A DNA stretch of 64,000 nt, taken from contig SUYR01000001.1 in assembly GCA_015060335.1 (NCBI GenBank), positions 82,466-146,465 on the forward strand. Reading direction: 5' to 3'. Source of the stretch: Bacteroidales bacterium. GTDB taxonomy: Bacteria > Bacteroidota > Bacteroidia > Bacteroidales > UBA932. The position numbers and the translations under genes are program-made. How positions within the stretch are numbered: position 1 is the first letter of the stretch; each line of letters begins with the position of its first letter. The notes under the pieces are model-generated. The model was not told the DNA's origin and did not search any database. It saw only the letters and a program-made list of their open reading frames with translations. This document shows positions 1 to 7,799 of the stretch, in pieces.

Positions 1-540
1 ACGGTTGCGGGAATGATTCTTAAGATACGTGAGATGAAGAATCCGTCAGCTGTTACCGGCCCGAAATGGATAAAGCTCACGAGCTTGTTGAATCAGATTG
101 ATGCTTGTGAAAGTGCGCATCTGCCTGTGACGATAATCAGCATACTCGAACTTCTTTCGGACAGAGAGGACGAGATAGGAATTATAGATGTTTGCCAGCC
201 TCCGTTGACGGATCTGACAATGAGAAAAGAAAAAATCGACAGATACCTCGAATGTAACTGTGCAAAGAAGATTACTCTGGAGCAGGTCGCAGACTACATA
301 GGAATGAGTCGTATATATTTCAGTGTCTTTTTCAAATCCCAATATGGAGAAGGCTTCGCGGATTATGTCAACCGCAAACGAGTGCAGAGATCCCAGGAAC
401 TACTCCTTCTTACAGACAAACCGCTCCCGTCAATCGCTTCAGAATGCGGTTTCAAGACTGTCCAGTACTATAATCGTATCTTCAAGAAAATAACAGGCAC
501 CACCCCGGCGACCTATAGAAAGAAGAAAACGGGTCTTTAG
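1..540 (+). CDS. AraC-family transcriptional regulator, 3' part (5' end outside window)
   Basis: The reading frame is open from base 1 (Thr-Val-Ala-Gly before the first Met at 13), so the gene almost certainly begins upstream of the window and the ATG at 13 is internal. The last 100 residues or so are a double helix-turn-helix AraC domain: the first HTH is around ITLEQVADYIGMSRIYFSVFFK and the second around PLPSIASECGFKTVQYYNRIFKKITGTTPATYR, with the usual terminal G-x-TP-x-x-YR signature. The part before it (about 75 residues) would be the end of a sensory or dimerisation domain that I cannot identify. It reads away from the tRNA and hybrid regulator that follow, so its target is probably to the left of the window. 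Confidence 0.85.
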   Translation, partial: TVAGMILKIREMKNPSAVTGPKWIKLTSLLNQIDACESAHLPVTIISILELLSDREDEIGIIDVCQPPLTDLTMRKEKIDRYLECNCAKKITLEQVADYIGMSRIYFSVFFKSQYGEGFADYVNRKRVQRSQELLLLTDKPLPSIASECGFKTVQYYNRIFKKITGTTPATYRKKKTGL

Positions 541-549
541 CCTTGTACT

Positions 550-657
550 CCTGGCGCTTAACCCCTTGTCCCATAGTAATTTACGAATAATCGATTCCCC
601 GCCACCGGGGAATCGCGTTTCTGGTTTTCGTTGATAATCAGCGGATTAGGCGGCAGG
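550..657. repeat. 108-bp intergenic palindromic element, copy A
   Basis: This is an imperfect inverted repeat with two 51-bp arms around a 6-nt centre (gccacc). The inner part reads cgattcccc / ggggaatcg and the right outer end is ggcggcagg. The same architecture, with the same 51+6+51 spacing, recurs at 7583-7690 and 22105-22212. It lies 9 bp after the stop of the AraC gene. The left arm of this copy is the most diverged. Together with the tRNA terminator it accounts for the 295-bp space between the AraC stop and the tRNA; I see no gene there. Confidence 0.85.
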
Positions 658-742
658 CTGATGTTCTGTTTCGGGCTGAGGTCTGGCAGGTTGCTCGTGC
701 TGGATCAAAACCTTGCCACAGGTGTGTGGGGCGATTTACAAT

Positions 743-772
743 AAAAAAAGCCGCCTTGTGCACAAGGACGAC
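743..772 (-). terminator. Rho-independent terminator of the tRNA-Gly transcript
   Basis: Read on the minus strand this is a GC-rich hairpin (ccttg-tgca-caagg core, extended by a bulged outer stem) followed directly by seven T residues. It lies about 60 bases downstream of the tRNA 3' end, as expected for a monocistronic tRNA. Confidence 0.7.
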
Positions 773-835
773 TGCATATAATAGAACCCCGTCGGGTGAT
801 TTCAAAATTATAGGTCATCCGAAGATGACCTGTTC

Positions 836-911
836 TGGAGCGGAAAACGAGACTCGAACTCGCGACCCCAACCTTGGCAAGGTTGTGCTCTACCAACTGA
901 GCTATTTCCGC
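836..911 (-). tRNA. tRNA-Gly(GCC)
   Basis: The reverse complement folds into a standard 76-nt cloverleaf. The acceptor stem is GCGGAAA/TTTCCGC, the D-arm is GCTC-AGTTGGTA-GAGC, the anticodon arm is CAACC-TTGCCAA-GGTTG with anticodon GCC, and the T-arm is GCGAG-TTCGAGT-CTCGT. The discriminator base is T and the CCA end is encoded in the DNA. A matching promoter lies upstream and a terminator downstream, so it is probably transcribed alone. Confidence 0.97.
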
Positions 912-943
912 AGGTTTGTTCCCTTACTTTTTGTTTGGGATTG

Positions 944-974
944 CAAAGGTACAAACATTTTATTAATCTCCAAA
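944..974 (-). promoter_or_regulatory. Bacteroidota-type promoter for tRNA-Gly
   Basis: On the minus strand, TTTG (971-974) is followed after 19 bases by TACCTTTG (944-951), a full match to the TTTG-N19..21-TAnnTTTG consensus used by Bacteroidota sigma-ABfr. Transcription would start roughly 25 bases before the tRNA. Confidence 0.7.
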
Positions 975-1003
975 CTTTTTTGCAAAAATTTGATGTTTTT
1001 TCA

Positions 1004-4000
1004 TCATGACGTGCGTTTTGTCTGCTTATATGCAGATGGAGTCATGCCTTCATAATTCTTGAAGGCAGTGCTGAAATAGCTTTGGCTGGCGAATCCTGTC
1101 ATGTCGGATATCTCTGCTATGGTGAGCGATGTGGTCTCTATCAGAGACTTAGCCTTCTCGATACGGATCTTTGTTATATATTCCTTTGCGCCGGCACCTG
1201 TTATGGCTTTCATCTTATTATACAGAAGGGCGCGGCTCATTCCCATTTCCCGGCACATAAGCTGCTGGTCGAGTGCGGAGTTGCTGAGATTGTCAGATAT
1301 GATCTTGTTGAGCCTGATTATGAAGTCCTCTTCGTTGGATCCATATCCGGCTTCTGCTGTATCATCTGTATCAAGATATCTCTTACGTATTTGAGATTTG
1401 TTTCTTAACAGACTGCGTATAAGTTCCATAAGTGTTTCTGTTTCAAATGGTTTTGCGAGGAATCCGTCCGCTCCGAGCCTGTAACTTTCACTCTGACTGT
1501 AGTCCTCTCCTCGTGCTGTGAGCAGAACGAAAGGAATGTGGCTGTATTTCTCATTGCTTTTAACAGAGTTGCACAGCCAGAATCCGTCACCTTCAGGCAT
1601 GTTCACATCGCTGACAATTATGTCCGGCAGTCTTCCTGACGATATTTCTCTCAGGGCCGCGTGTCCGCCAGTAACTGTGATGATCTCTGAGAACTCGTCG
1701 CACAGGGCTTCGCGAAGGAAGTCCAGGAGGTCTTGACTGTCATCCACTATCATCAGTTTCATTCCTGACGTGTCGAATGTTTCGTCTGAATGTGCCGTAG
1801 TTGATTCCACTTCGTATGAATGTCCCAGCAGTTCGTTGAGGAAGGCTCGTGGTTCGAGGAGGTCTTCGGAGTCCGCTGACACCGGAATCTCCCACCAGAA
1901 TGTAGCGCCCCTGTCTTCGTTGTTATATACTCCTATCGAGCCACCGTGCATCTCTACAAGTATCTTTGAATATGACAGACCTATGCCACTGCCGTATTTC
2001 TCATTCTTGCTTTGGTAGAATCTGGTAAACATCTTTTCCGGGTCTATGTCGTTGCCGAGGCCTGGACCCTGGTCAGAAATGCTGGTACGGATCATTCCGT
2101 CTTCCGTAAGGACTGTCTTTATGGTTATTGTGTCACCCGGCAGACTGTGCTTGATGGCGTTTATAAGGAGATTCATGAGTACAGTGTCACATTTCTGTCT
2201 ATCTATTTCTGCATTGCCAATTGCCTTGTCAAAGTCATAGACAATCTCTATACCCTCTGCTTTTTCTTCATTTACGATATCTTCCACTGAGTTTTCTATC
2301 CATTTGTTGAATGCGGTACTTTCTGTTTTGAGATTGCTTCCGCTGATTTCCATTTTCCTCAGATCCAGAACCATGTCCAGGAGGTTGCGCATGCGGCGTG
2401 ACTGCCTGTAGATCCTGTTGAGGACAGGGTAGCTGCTGTCGTCGGTCCCGGTTGATTTCAGCAGACGTTTAAGTGGTGCCATCACTAACGTGAGAGGTGT
2501 GCGCAATTCGTGGCTGATATTTATAAGCATCTGCACCTTTTCTTCATATACTTTGTTTTCGCGTTCCTTTACAGCCATTTTAAGCTGGTTGGATTTTCTT
2601 TTGTTGATGGTGTATAGTGACAGGAAGAAAATGGAAGCTATAAACACAAGGCACACGCATATGAACCACCATGACAAGAACCATGGCTGAGGCACTTTCA
2701 GCGTAGTGAGTTGTGTGGGCTCTGTCCATTCGCCATTCCTTTTGGTGCATGATACGGTTATATCATGTGTGCCAGGTTTCGGTATCTGGTTGAGGACCAG
2801 TCTCGGTTCGTTAGTCTCGTACGTGTGCCCGGATACGGAAAAACGGAATTGTCTGTGTCTGAACATGTCTTTTTCCTTGACTGCCAGATCGATTCTAAGT
2901 GATTGGCTATGACTTGGAATCTTGAATTGCCGATTGTTCTCAACATCTGTCTTTACTCCGTCAATATATATTTCTCTCATTGTCAGTTCTGGCGCAATTG
3001 TGGTCTCTATCGTGTGTTCGTTATCGATGCACAGCAGTCCCTGCACGCCTCCCATATATATATTACCGTCTTTTGACAACAACTTCGGCTTGGGGAGATA
3101 TTCATTAGACTTGGCTCCGTCAGATTCTCCGAACAGTGTGAATGTCCCGGACTCTGACAGATATGCGGACAGTCCTCTTTCGGTCCCTATCCATATTCTC
3201 GAGCGCTTGTCGCAGATTACGGAAGTGGCATCGGAAAATATTGAAGATGTGACATGATGAAATGTTCCGTCAGCTACTGTAAAGCGGCAGAGGCCTTCTT
3301 CAGTGGCGAGCCAGATTATGCCATTATCAGAAAGATGTCCGCTACGAATCGGACCGTTCGGATGTTTCCCTTTCAGAGTCATTCTGTCCGAATCGTCATT
3401 CAACAGGTAGATTCCAAAATTGTCATGTAGCCAGATTCCTTCTTCTGAGTGCCCGATTGTCTGAAAATTTGAATGTGAAGACTCGGGGTCTTCAGAAATT
3501 ATTCTGGTACATTTGCCTGTCGATTTGTCGTATCTGTAAATCGCATTGGAATACATCAGGATGTCACCGTCGGCTTCGTTTAATAAGTTGATACTGCGTC
3601 CCGAAAATCTTATCTGGTATTGCATAGTGGTGTCAGCGATATGCATGGGTTGAATATTGCCGGTGTTCTTGTCGAATATGTAAATACCGTCTCCATACAC
3701 GGAAATAGCCAGTGTGCTTTCTGAATATTCTGCAATTGATACGACTTTTTTCTTGAATGTGCTGCTATAGTGCTCAAATTTCGACGTGTGCGGATCAAAT
3801 CTGTTGACACCCTCTCCATCTGTTCCTATCCATATCATATCTGAAGTCTTGTCCTGATACAGGCATAGTACAGTCGGATTGCTCAACCCGTTGGACAGGC
3901 CGAGATAGGAGTCTGTGTAAAAAGAGATCAGACTTCGGTTTATGTGAATGAGTCCGTCTCTGATACTTCCTGCCCAGATGTTTCCATAATGGTCTGTATG

Positions 4001-4873
4001 TAGGCTCTTGATTGAGTGCGCGGGGAATGATGCCCTGTCTCCGGATATGTGGGTAAGAGTCTGTATCTCATCTGTTTCCGGATTAATTATATTTATGCCG
4101 CCTCCATCTGTGCCAGCCAGTATGGTATTCCCTTTTTCTGTGAGGCATAGGACGATGTCATTGCTTAGTTTCGAGTTGGCTTTTCTATAATTCCTTATCT
4201 GCTGACCATCCTTGGTGTAGACCGTGATTCCATTATTGTAGTATGCAATCCATATGCGTCCCTTTCTGTCAATCAATGCGGCTGAAACTTCCTTCGAGTT
4301 GCCGTATGGGGCTTCGGAGATGGCTCTGTCGTTGAGGTCTATCAGAATCTTTCCTCTATTGGAGCAGCAGAGGAGTGTATTCTCGTTTATCATCCCCATG
4401 GAGCGGCAATCGAATTCTGTGTCTGTTTCGCAGAAAACCTCCAGGTTGCCGTTTTCGTATCTGTATATCTTGTTTCTTCCGCCAATCCATGTTGTATTAT
4501 TGTCTTGAACTGCACAGAAATAAGGCTCTTCAGCAACAGATACTTTTCTGAATCCGTCTTTTTCCGGCTCTTTTTTCAGGATGTGCCTGTCGGTCAGTAT
4601 AAACAGGTCGCCAGTGTTGCTGCAGCTTATATGAAACACTCTGCGGCTTTTGAATATATTGTCACTGTGATTTGTCAGGGAGTATCCGTCATAGCTGTAT
4701 AGTCCGTTGGGAGTTCCTATCCAGACATCTGAGTCCTTTTCCTTATATATGCAGTTTACTGTCGATGTGAGCCCTTCTTCCTGTGAGATGCGTGTATAGA
4801 CTAACGGCTTGTTATTGCTGAGAGCGTTGATTGCAGATGCTGCAAGGGTTAATGCGAGAACCAATCTTTTCAT
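1004..4873 (-). CDS. Hybrid two-component system sensor/regulator (HTCS), 1289 aa
   Basis: A single protein combining sensor kinase and response regulator. After a signal peptide the first ~650 residues are two-component regulator propeller repeats (repeated W-I-G-T-x-x-G-L motifs). A Y_Y_Y-like beta-sandwich follows, then a membrane segment near residues 735-757 (WFLSWWFICVCLVFIASIFF). The cytoplasmic part has a HisKA domain with the phospho-accepting His in NISHELRTP (about residue 788), a HATPase domain (NLLINAIKHS, DQGPGLG), a receiver domain with the phospho-acceptor Asp in VSDVNMPEGDG (about 1088), and a C-terminal AraC-type DNA-binding domain. Such proteins bind a glycan breakdown product in the periplasm and activate the neighbouring utilisation locus. 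It is divergent from the GH20 gene and likely controls the SusC/SusD cluster to the right. All key residues appear intact. Confidence 0.96.
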   Translation of the reverse strand: MKRLVLALTLAASAINALSNNKPLVYTRISQEEGLTSTVNCIYKEKDSDVWIGTPNGLYSYDGYSLTNHSDNIFKSRRVFHISCSNTGDLFILTDRHILKKEPEKDGFRKVSVAEEPYFCAVQDNNTTWIGGRNKIYRYENGNLEVFCETDTEFDCRSMGMINENTLLCCSNRGKILIDLNDRAISEAPYGNSKEVSAALIDRKGRIWIAYYNNGITVYTKDGQQIRNYRKANSKLSNDIVLCLTEKGNTILAGTDGGGINIINPETDEIQTLTHISGDRASFPAHSIKSLHTDHYGNIWAGSIRDGLIHINRSLISFYTDSYLGLSNGLSNPTVLCLYQDKTSDMIWIGTDGEGVNRFDPHTSKFEHYSSTFKKKVVSIAEYSESTLAISVYGDGIYIFDKNTGNIQPMHIADTTMQYQIRFSGRSINLLNEADGDILMYSNAIYRYDKSTGKCTRIISEDPESSHSNFQTIGHSEEGIWLHDNFGIYLLNDDSDRMTLKGKHPNGPIRSGHLSDNGIIWLATEEGLCRFTVADGTFHHVTSSIFSDATSVICDKRSRIWIGTERGLSAYLSESGTFTLFGESDGAKSNEYLPKPKLLSKDGNIYMGGVQGLLCIDNEHTIETTIAPELTMREIYIDGVKTDVENNRQFKIPSHSQSLRIDLAVKEKDMFRHRQFRFSVSGHTYETNEPRLVLNQIPKPGTHDITVSCTKRNGEWTEPTQLTTLKVPQPWFLSWWFICVCLVFIASIFFLSLYTINKRKSNQLKMAVKERENKVYEEKVQMLINISHELRTPLTLVMAPLKRLLKSTGTDDSSYPVLNRIYRQSRRMRNLLDMVLDLRKMEISGSNLKTESTAFNKWIENSVEDIVNEEKAEGIEIVYDFDKAIGNAEIDRQKCDTVLMNLLINAIKHSLPGDTITIKTVLTEDGMIRTSISDQGPGLGNDIDPEKMFTRFYQSKNEKYGSGIGLSYSKILVEMHGGSIGVYNNEDRGATFWWEIPVSADSEDLLEPRAFLNELLGHSYEVESTTAHSDETFDTSGMKLMIVDDSQDLLDFLREALCDEFSEIITVTGGHAALREISSGRLPDIIVSDVNMPEGDGFWLCNSVKSNEKYSHIPFVLLTARGEDYSQSESYRLGADGFLAKPFETETLMELIRSLLRNKSQIRKRYLDTDDTAEAGYGSNEEDFIIRLNKIISDNLSNSALDQQLMCREMGMSRALLYNKMKAITGAGAKEYITKIRIEKAKSLIETTSLTIAEISDMTGFASQSYFSTAFKNYEGMTPSAYKQTKRTS

Positions 4874-4911
4874 GACGTGGTATATTTAAGTAACTTGACT
4901 GTTTCTGTGCA

Positions 4912-4944
4912 CAAAATTAATAATTGCTGTCAACAAATTTGAAA
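4912..4944 (-). promoter_or_regulatory. Candidate promoter of the HTCS gene
   Basis: On the minus strand TAATTTTG (4912-4919) fits the TAnnTTTG -7 box. A TTTC (4941-4944), one base off TTTG, sits 21 bases upstream. The leader to the ATG would be about 30 nt. The rest of the AT-rich divergent region 4874-5093 shows no clear promoter for the GH20 gene. Confidence 0.45.
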
Positions 4945-5093
4945 AATTATTTTTGAAAATGTCTATTTTCTATTAAAAATCTGCTAAAACCGGCAGTCAA
5001 AATCAAAAACTGAAAATCTGAAAGTGTTTTTTGGAATATATAGGTATAGAATTGACAATACCTTCGCAGCAGAAACCAAAATCAGCTTTTCTT

Positions 5094-7553
5094 ATGAAGA
5101 ATATGGTGTACTGCATTATCTGCAACATTCTCCTTGTGGCACTTGTAATACTGACTTCATGCAGCAGACAGGTGGAACGGGTTACAATAGTGCCTGTTCC
5201 CGTACATATGGAGGTAGAACATGGAAATTTTGTCATCACGGACAACACAATAATATCTATCGAGGATGAATCCCAACGACCTGTTGCTGAATGGTTTGCC
5301 GGTCTGTTCCGTACGCCTGCAGGAAATATGCCTGTTGTTACCAATAATCCTGCCGAGGCTGGTATAAGACTGATGTGCGATCCTTCTCTTGGGAGCGAAT
5401 CGTATAGATTGTATGTGGGCAGGAGAGGCATAGATATACATGCGGCGGATGCGGCGGGAGCATTCTATGCCCTCCAGACTGTCCGTCAGGCCCTTCCGGC
5501 AGCACTTGAGTCTGATGTCCCTTCCCCCGAAGTAGTCTGGAAGGTGCCTTCGATGACTGTGTATGATTCGCCGAGGTTCCCTTATAGGGGTCTTATGGTG
5601 GATGTGTCAAGATATTTCCTCCCGAAGGATGATCTTCTTGAAATCATTGACTGCATGGCTATGCTCAAGCTCAACAATCTTCATCTTCATCTGACGGATG
5701 ACAACGGATGGCGGATCGAGATCAGAAAATATCCTTTGCTTACTCAGATAGGGGCGTGGCGTGCTGACAGACCGGATGTGCCGTTTCCGGACAGGAGCAA
5801 CCCTGTGGAAGGAGAACCGACTCCGATAGGGGGATATTATACTCAGGACGATATCCGTGAGATAGTGGCATATGCAGCAGAAAGACACGTCAATGTAATT
5901 CCTGAAATCGATATTCCGGCACATTCCAATTCGGCTCTTGCGGCCTATCCGGATCTGGCTTGCCCAGTGGTCGATAAATTCATCGGAGTGCTGCCGGGTC
6001 TGGGCGGAAGAAATGCAGATATAATATATTGTGCCGGCAATGACGATGTATTCGAGTTCCTCAGGAATGTCCTTGACGAGGTGTGTGAACTGTTTCCGTC
6101 CGAATATATACATCTTGGAGGCGACGAGGCTTGGAAGACATATTGGAAGATCTGTCCTCACTGTCAGGAGCGTATTTCTGACGAGGAACTTAAGGATGAG
6201 GAGGCACTGCAGGGCTGGTTCATGTCCCAGATGAACGACTATCTCAAGAGCAAGGGACGTACCATGATGTGTTGGGATGAGGTTACCAATTCGCGGATTC
6301 CGGAAGATGCGGTGGTCTTCGGATGGCGGGAAGATGGGGCGGCAGCGCTCAAGGCGGCCCGTCTTGGACATCGTTTTGTGATGACTCCGGCGGAAAAGCT
6401 GTATCTTATACGTTATCAGGGACCCCAGTGGTTTGAGCCGCTGACATATTTTGGCAACTCGACATTGAGCGATGTGTATGAGTATGATCCCGTACAGGAT
6501 TGTCCGGCGGAGCTGGAAAGCTTTCTGATGGGCATTCAGGGGTCCATGTGGACAGAATTCTGTGAATGTCCGGAGGATGTTGCATATCAGATATTTCCTC
6601 GACTTGCTGCCGTGGCGGAAAATGCGTGGTCTTCTTGCGGAAAAAGTAATTGGGCGGATTTTCTCAGACGTATGGACGGCTTTCTCAATCGTTTGGAGGC
6701 CAAGGGTGTAACATATTCAAAGGCAATGTATAATATTCAGCACGAAGCGGTCTCTGACGGGGAGGGTACTGTTGCTGTCACCCTGAAATGCGAAAGACCT
6801 GATGTGGCGATCAGATATACTATGGACGGGTCGGATCCGTGTGCAGATTCCCCTGTGTATTCGGGCACGATAAGCATTGGTGAGGCTGTGATGCTCAAGG
6901 CTGCAACCTTCTTTCCTGACGGATCTCAGGCAGGAAAGGTCCTGGAACTTCCTGTAGGTTGGAGCAAGGCTACCGCGTGCAGGGTGATGTCCGGACGTCC
7001 TGCTGCAAATGTCCTTACCAATGGTGTGCGGGGCAGTCTTCGCCAGACGGATTTCGAGTGGTGTCATTTTCATGACGATGCTGTCATTGTTGTGGATCTG
7101 GGTCAGGTTTCCGAAATCAGGCAGGTTGTCATCGGTACTCTCACAAACTATGGCATGGCATTCAACAGGCCTTCTTCAATTTCCCTTTCTCTGTCGGTTG
7201 ACGGGATCGACTATGTGCCTGCATGCAGCTGCGGATGGAGTGACGAGGATATATTCCGCGAAGGAAATTTCAAGGACGATGTGGTGTTTTCGTTCATTCC
7301 GTGTCCGGCAAGATATGTAAAGATCAAGGCGGTGCATCCGGGTGTCTGCCCGGAAGGTCATATCCGCAGCGGTCAGCTCTCACGTTTCTGTTTTGATGAG
7401 ATAAATGTCTATGGTCCACAGGCTTATTCTGGTCAGAATGCTCGAAAATCGACAATGTTCCTCCCTCAGCAGAAGCAGTCTTCGGTCATGGACAAGATAT
7501 CGGACAAATCGCAGAAAGATTTTCTTCGTTGGTCTTCGCTGGGAGGTATGTAG
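5094..7553 (+). CDS. GH20 beta-N-acetylhexosaminidase, lipoprotein, 819 aa
   Basis: Removes terminal beta-linked GlcNAc/GalNAc from glycans or glycoproteins. I chose the ATG at 5094 because the longer ORF in the track (from 5031) starts with TTG, and only the shorter form begins with a lipoprotein signal (MKNMVYCIICNILLVALVILTSC, lipid Cys at residue 23). Domains in order: GH20 N-terminal alpha/beta domain (~30-150), GH20 barrel (~155-500) with the catalytic Asp-Glu pair in HLGGDEAW (D344/E345), a chitobiase C-terminal/Fn3-like strand region (~550-610, VAIRYTMDGSDP), and a discoidin (F5/8 type C)-like carbohydrate-binding domain (~640-780). It is divergent from the HTCS and upstream of the SusC gene, separated from it by a palindromic repeat and a promoter, so it may be its own transcript. 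Exact substrate is not deducible. Confidence 0.95.
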   Translation: MKNMVYCIICNILLVALVILTSCSRQVERVTIVPVPVHMEVEHGNFVITDNTIISIEDESQRPVAEWFAGLFRTPAGNMPVVTNNPAEAGIRLMCDPSLGSESYRLYVGRRGIDIHAADAAGAFYALQTVRQALPAALESDVPSPEVVWKVPSMTVYDSPRFPYRGLMVDVSRYFLPKDDLLEIIDCMAMLKLNNLHLHLTDDNGWRIEIRKYPLLTQIGAWRADRPDVPFPDRSNPVEGEPTPIGGYYTQDDIREIVAYAAERHVNVIPEIDIPAHSNSALAAYPDLACPVVDKFIGVLPGLGGRNADIIYCAGNDDVFEFLRNVLDEVCELFPSEYIHLGGDEAWKTYWKICPHCQERISDEELKDEEALQGWFMSQMNDYLKSKGRTMMCWDEVTNSRIPEDAVVFGWREDGAAALKAARLGHRFVMTPAEKLYLIRYQGPQWFEPLTYFGNSTLSDVYEYDPVQDCPAELESFLMGIQGSMWTEFCECPEDVAYQIFPRLAAVAENAWSSCGKSNWADFLRRMDGFLNRLEAKGVTYSKAMYNIQHEAVSDGEGTVAVTLKCERPDVAIRYTMDGSDPCADSPVYSGTISIGEAVMLKAATFFPDGSQAGKVLELPVGWSKATACRVMSGRPAANVLTNGVRGSLRQTDFEWCHFHDDAVIVVDLGQVSEIRQVVIGTLTNYGMAFNRPSSISLSLSVDGIDYVPACSCGWSDEDIFREGNFKDDVVFSFIPCPARYVKIKAVHPGVCPEGHIRSGQLSRFCFDEINVYGPQAYSGQNARKSTMFLPQQKQSSVMDKISDKSQKDFLRWSSLGGM

Positions 7554-7582
7554 TACTCCCTCTCCGTCAAATCCCGAAATTG

Positions 7583-7690
7583 CCTGGCACTCAACCGCCT
7601 GACTGTCAATGTTTTATAGAAACGCGATTCCCCGTCGCAGGGGAATCGCCTTTCTGCATTGCGCTGACTCTCAGCGCTTTAAGCGGCAGG
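7583..7690. repeat. 108-bp intergenic palindromic element, copy B
   Basis: Same architecture as copies A and C: left arm 7583-7633, 6-nt centre gtcgca, right arm 7640-7690. The right arm ends in aagcggcagg and the inner arms are aaacgcgattcccc/ggggaatcgccttt. It starts 29 bp after the GH20 stop codon and ends about 35 bp before the susC promoter. Confidence 0.9.
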
Positions 7691-7725
7691 CGGAATGTCG
7701 GATATTTCGCGTCTGCATATATTTT

Positions 7726-7757
7726 TTTGAAAGTGTGCTGAAAAATGAGTAACTTTG
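7726..7757 (+). promoter_or_regulatory. Promoter of the first susC operon
   Basis: TTTG (7726-7729), a 20-base spacer and TAACTTTG (7750-7757) match the Bacteroidota promoter consensus in both boxes. The expected start near 7764 leaves a leader of about 36 nt before the susC ATG at 7800. Confidence 0.7.
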
Positions 7758-7799
7758 TCAACTTTATTGAGTGAAGATTAAGGACTTATAACTTAACGT

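Noticed and set aside
726-1055. 109-aa plus-strand ORF over the tRNA
   Set aside because: Overlaps the tRNA-Gly, its promoter and its terminator; not a protein gene.
5031-5093. N-terminal extension of the GH20 protein in the ORF track
   Set aside because: Starts with TTG and pushes the lipoprotein signal inside the protein; the ATG at 5094 is the better start.
5607-6371. 254-aa minus-strand ORF
   Set aside because: Lies wholly antisense to the GH20 catalytic domain, has no recognisable motif and is explained by codon bias of the real gene.
7583-7690. Ordinary Rho-independent terminator
   Set aside because: The arms are far too long (51 bp), there is no T run, and the same 108-bp layout recurs in unrelated places, so it is called a repeat element.
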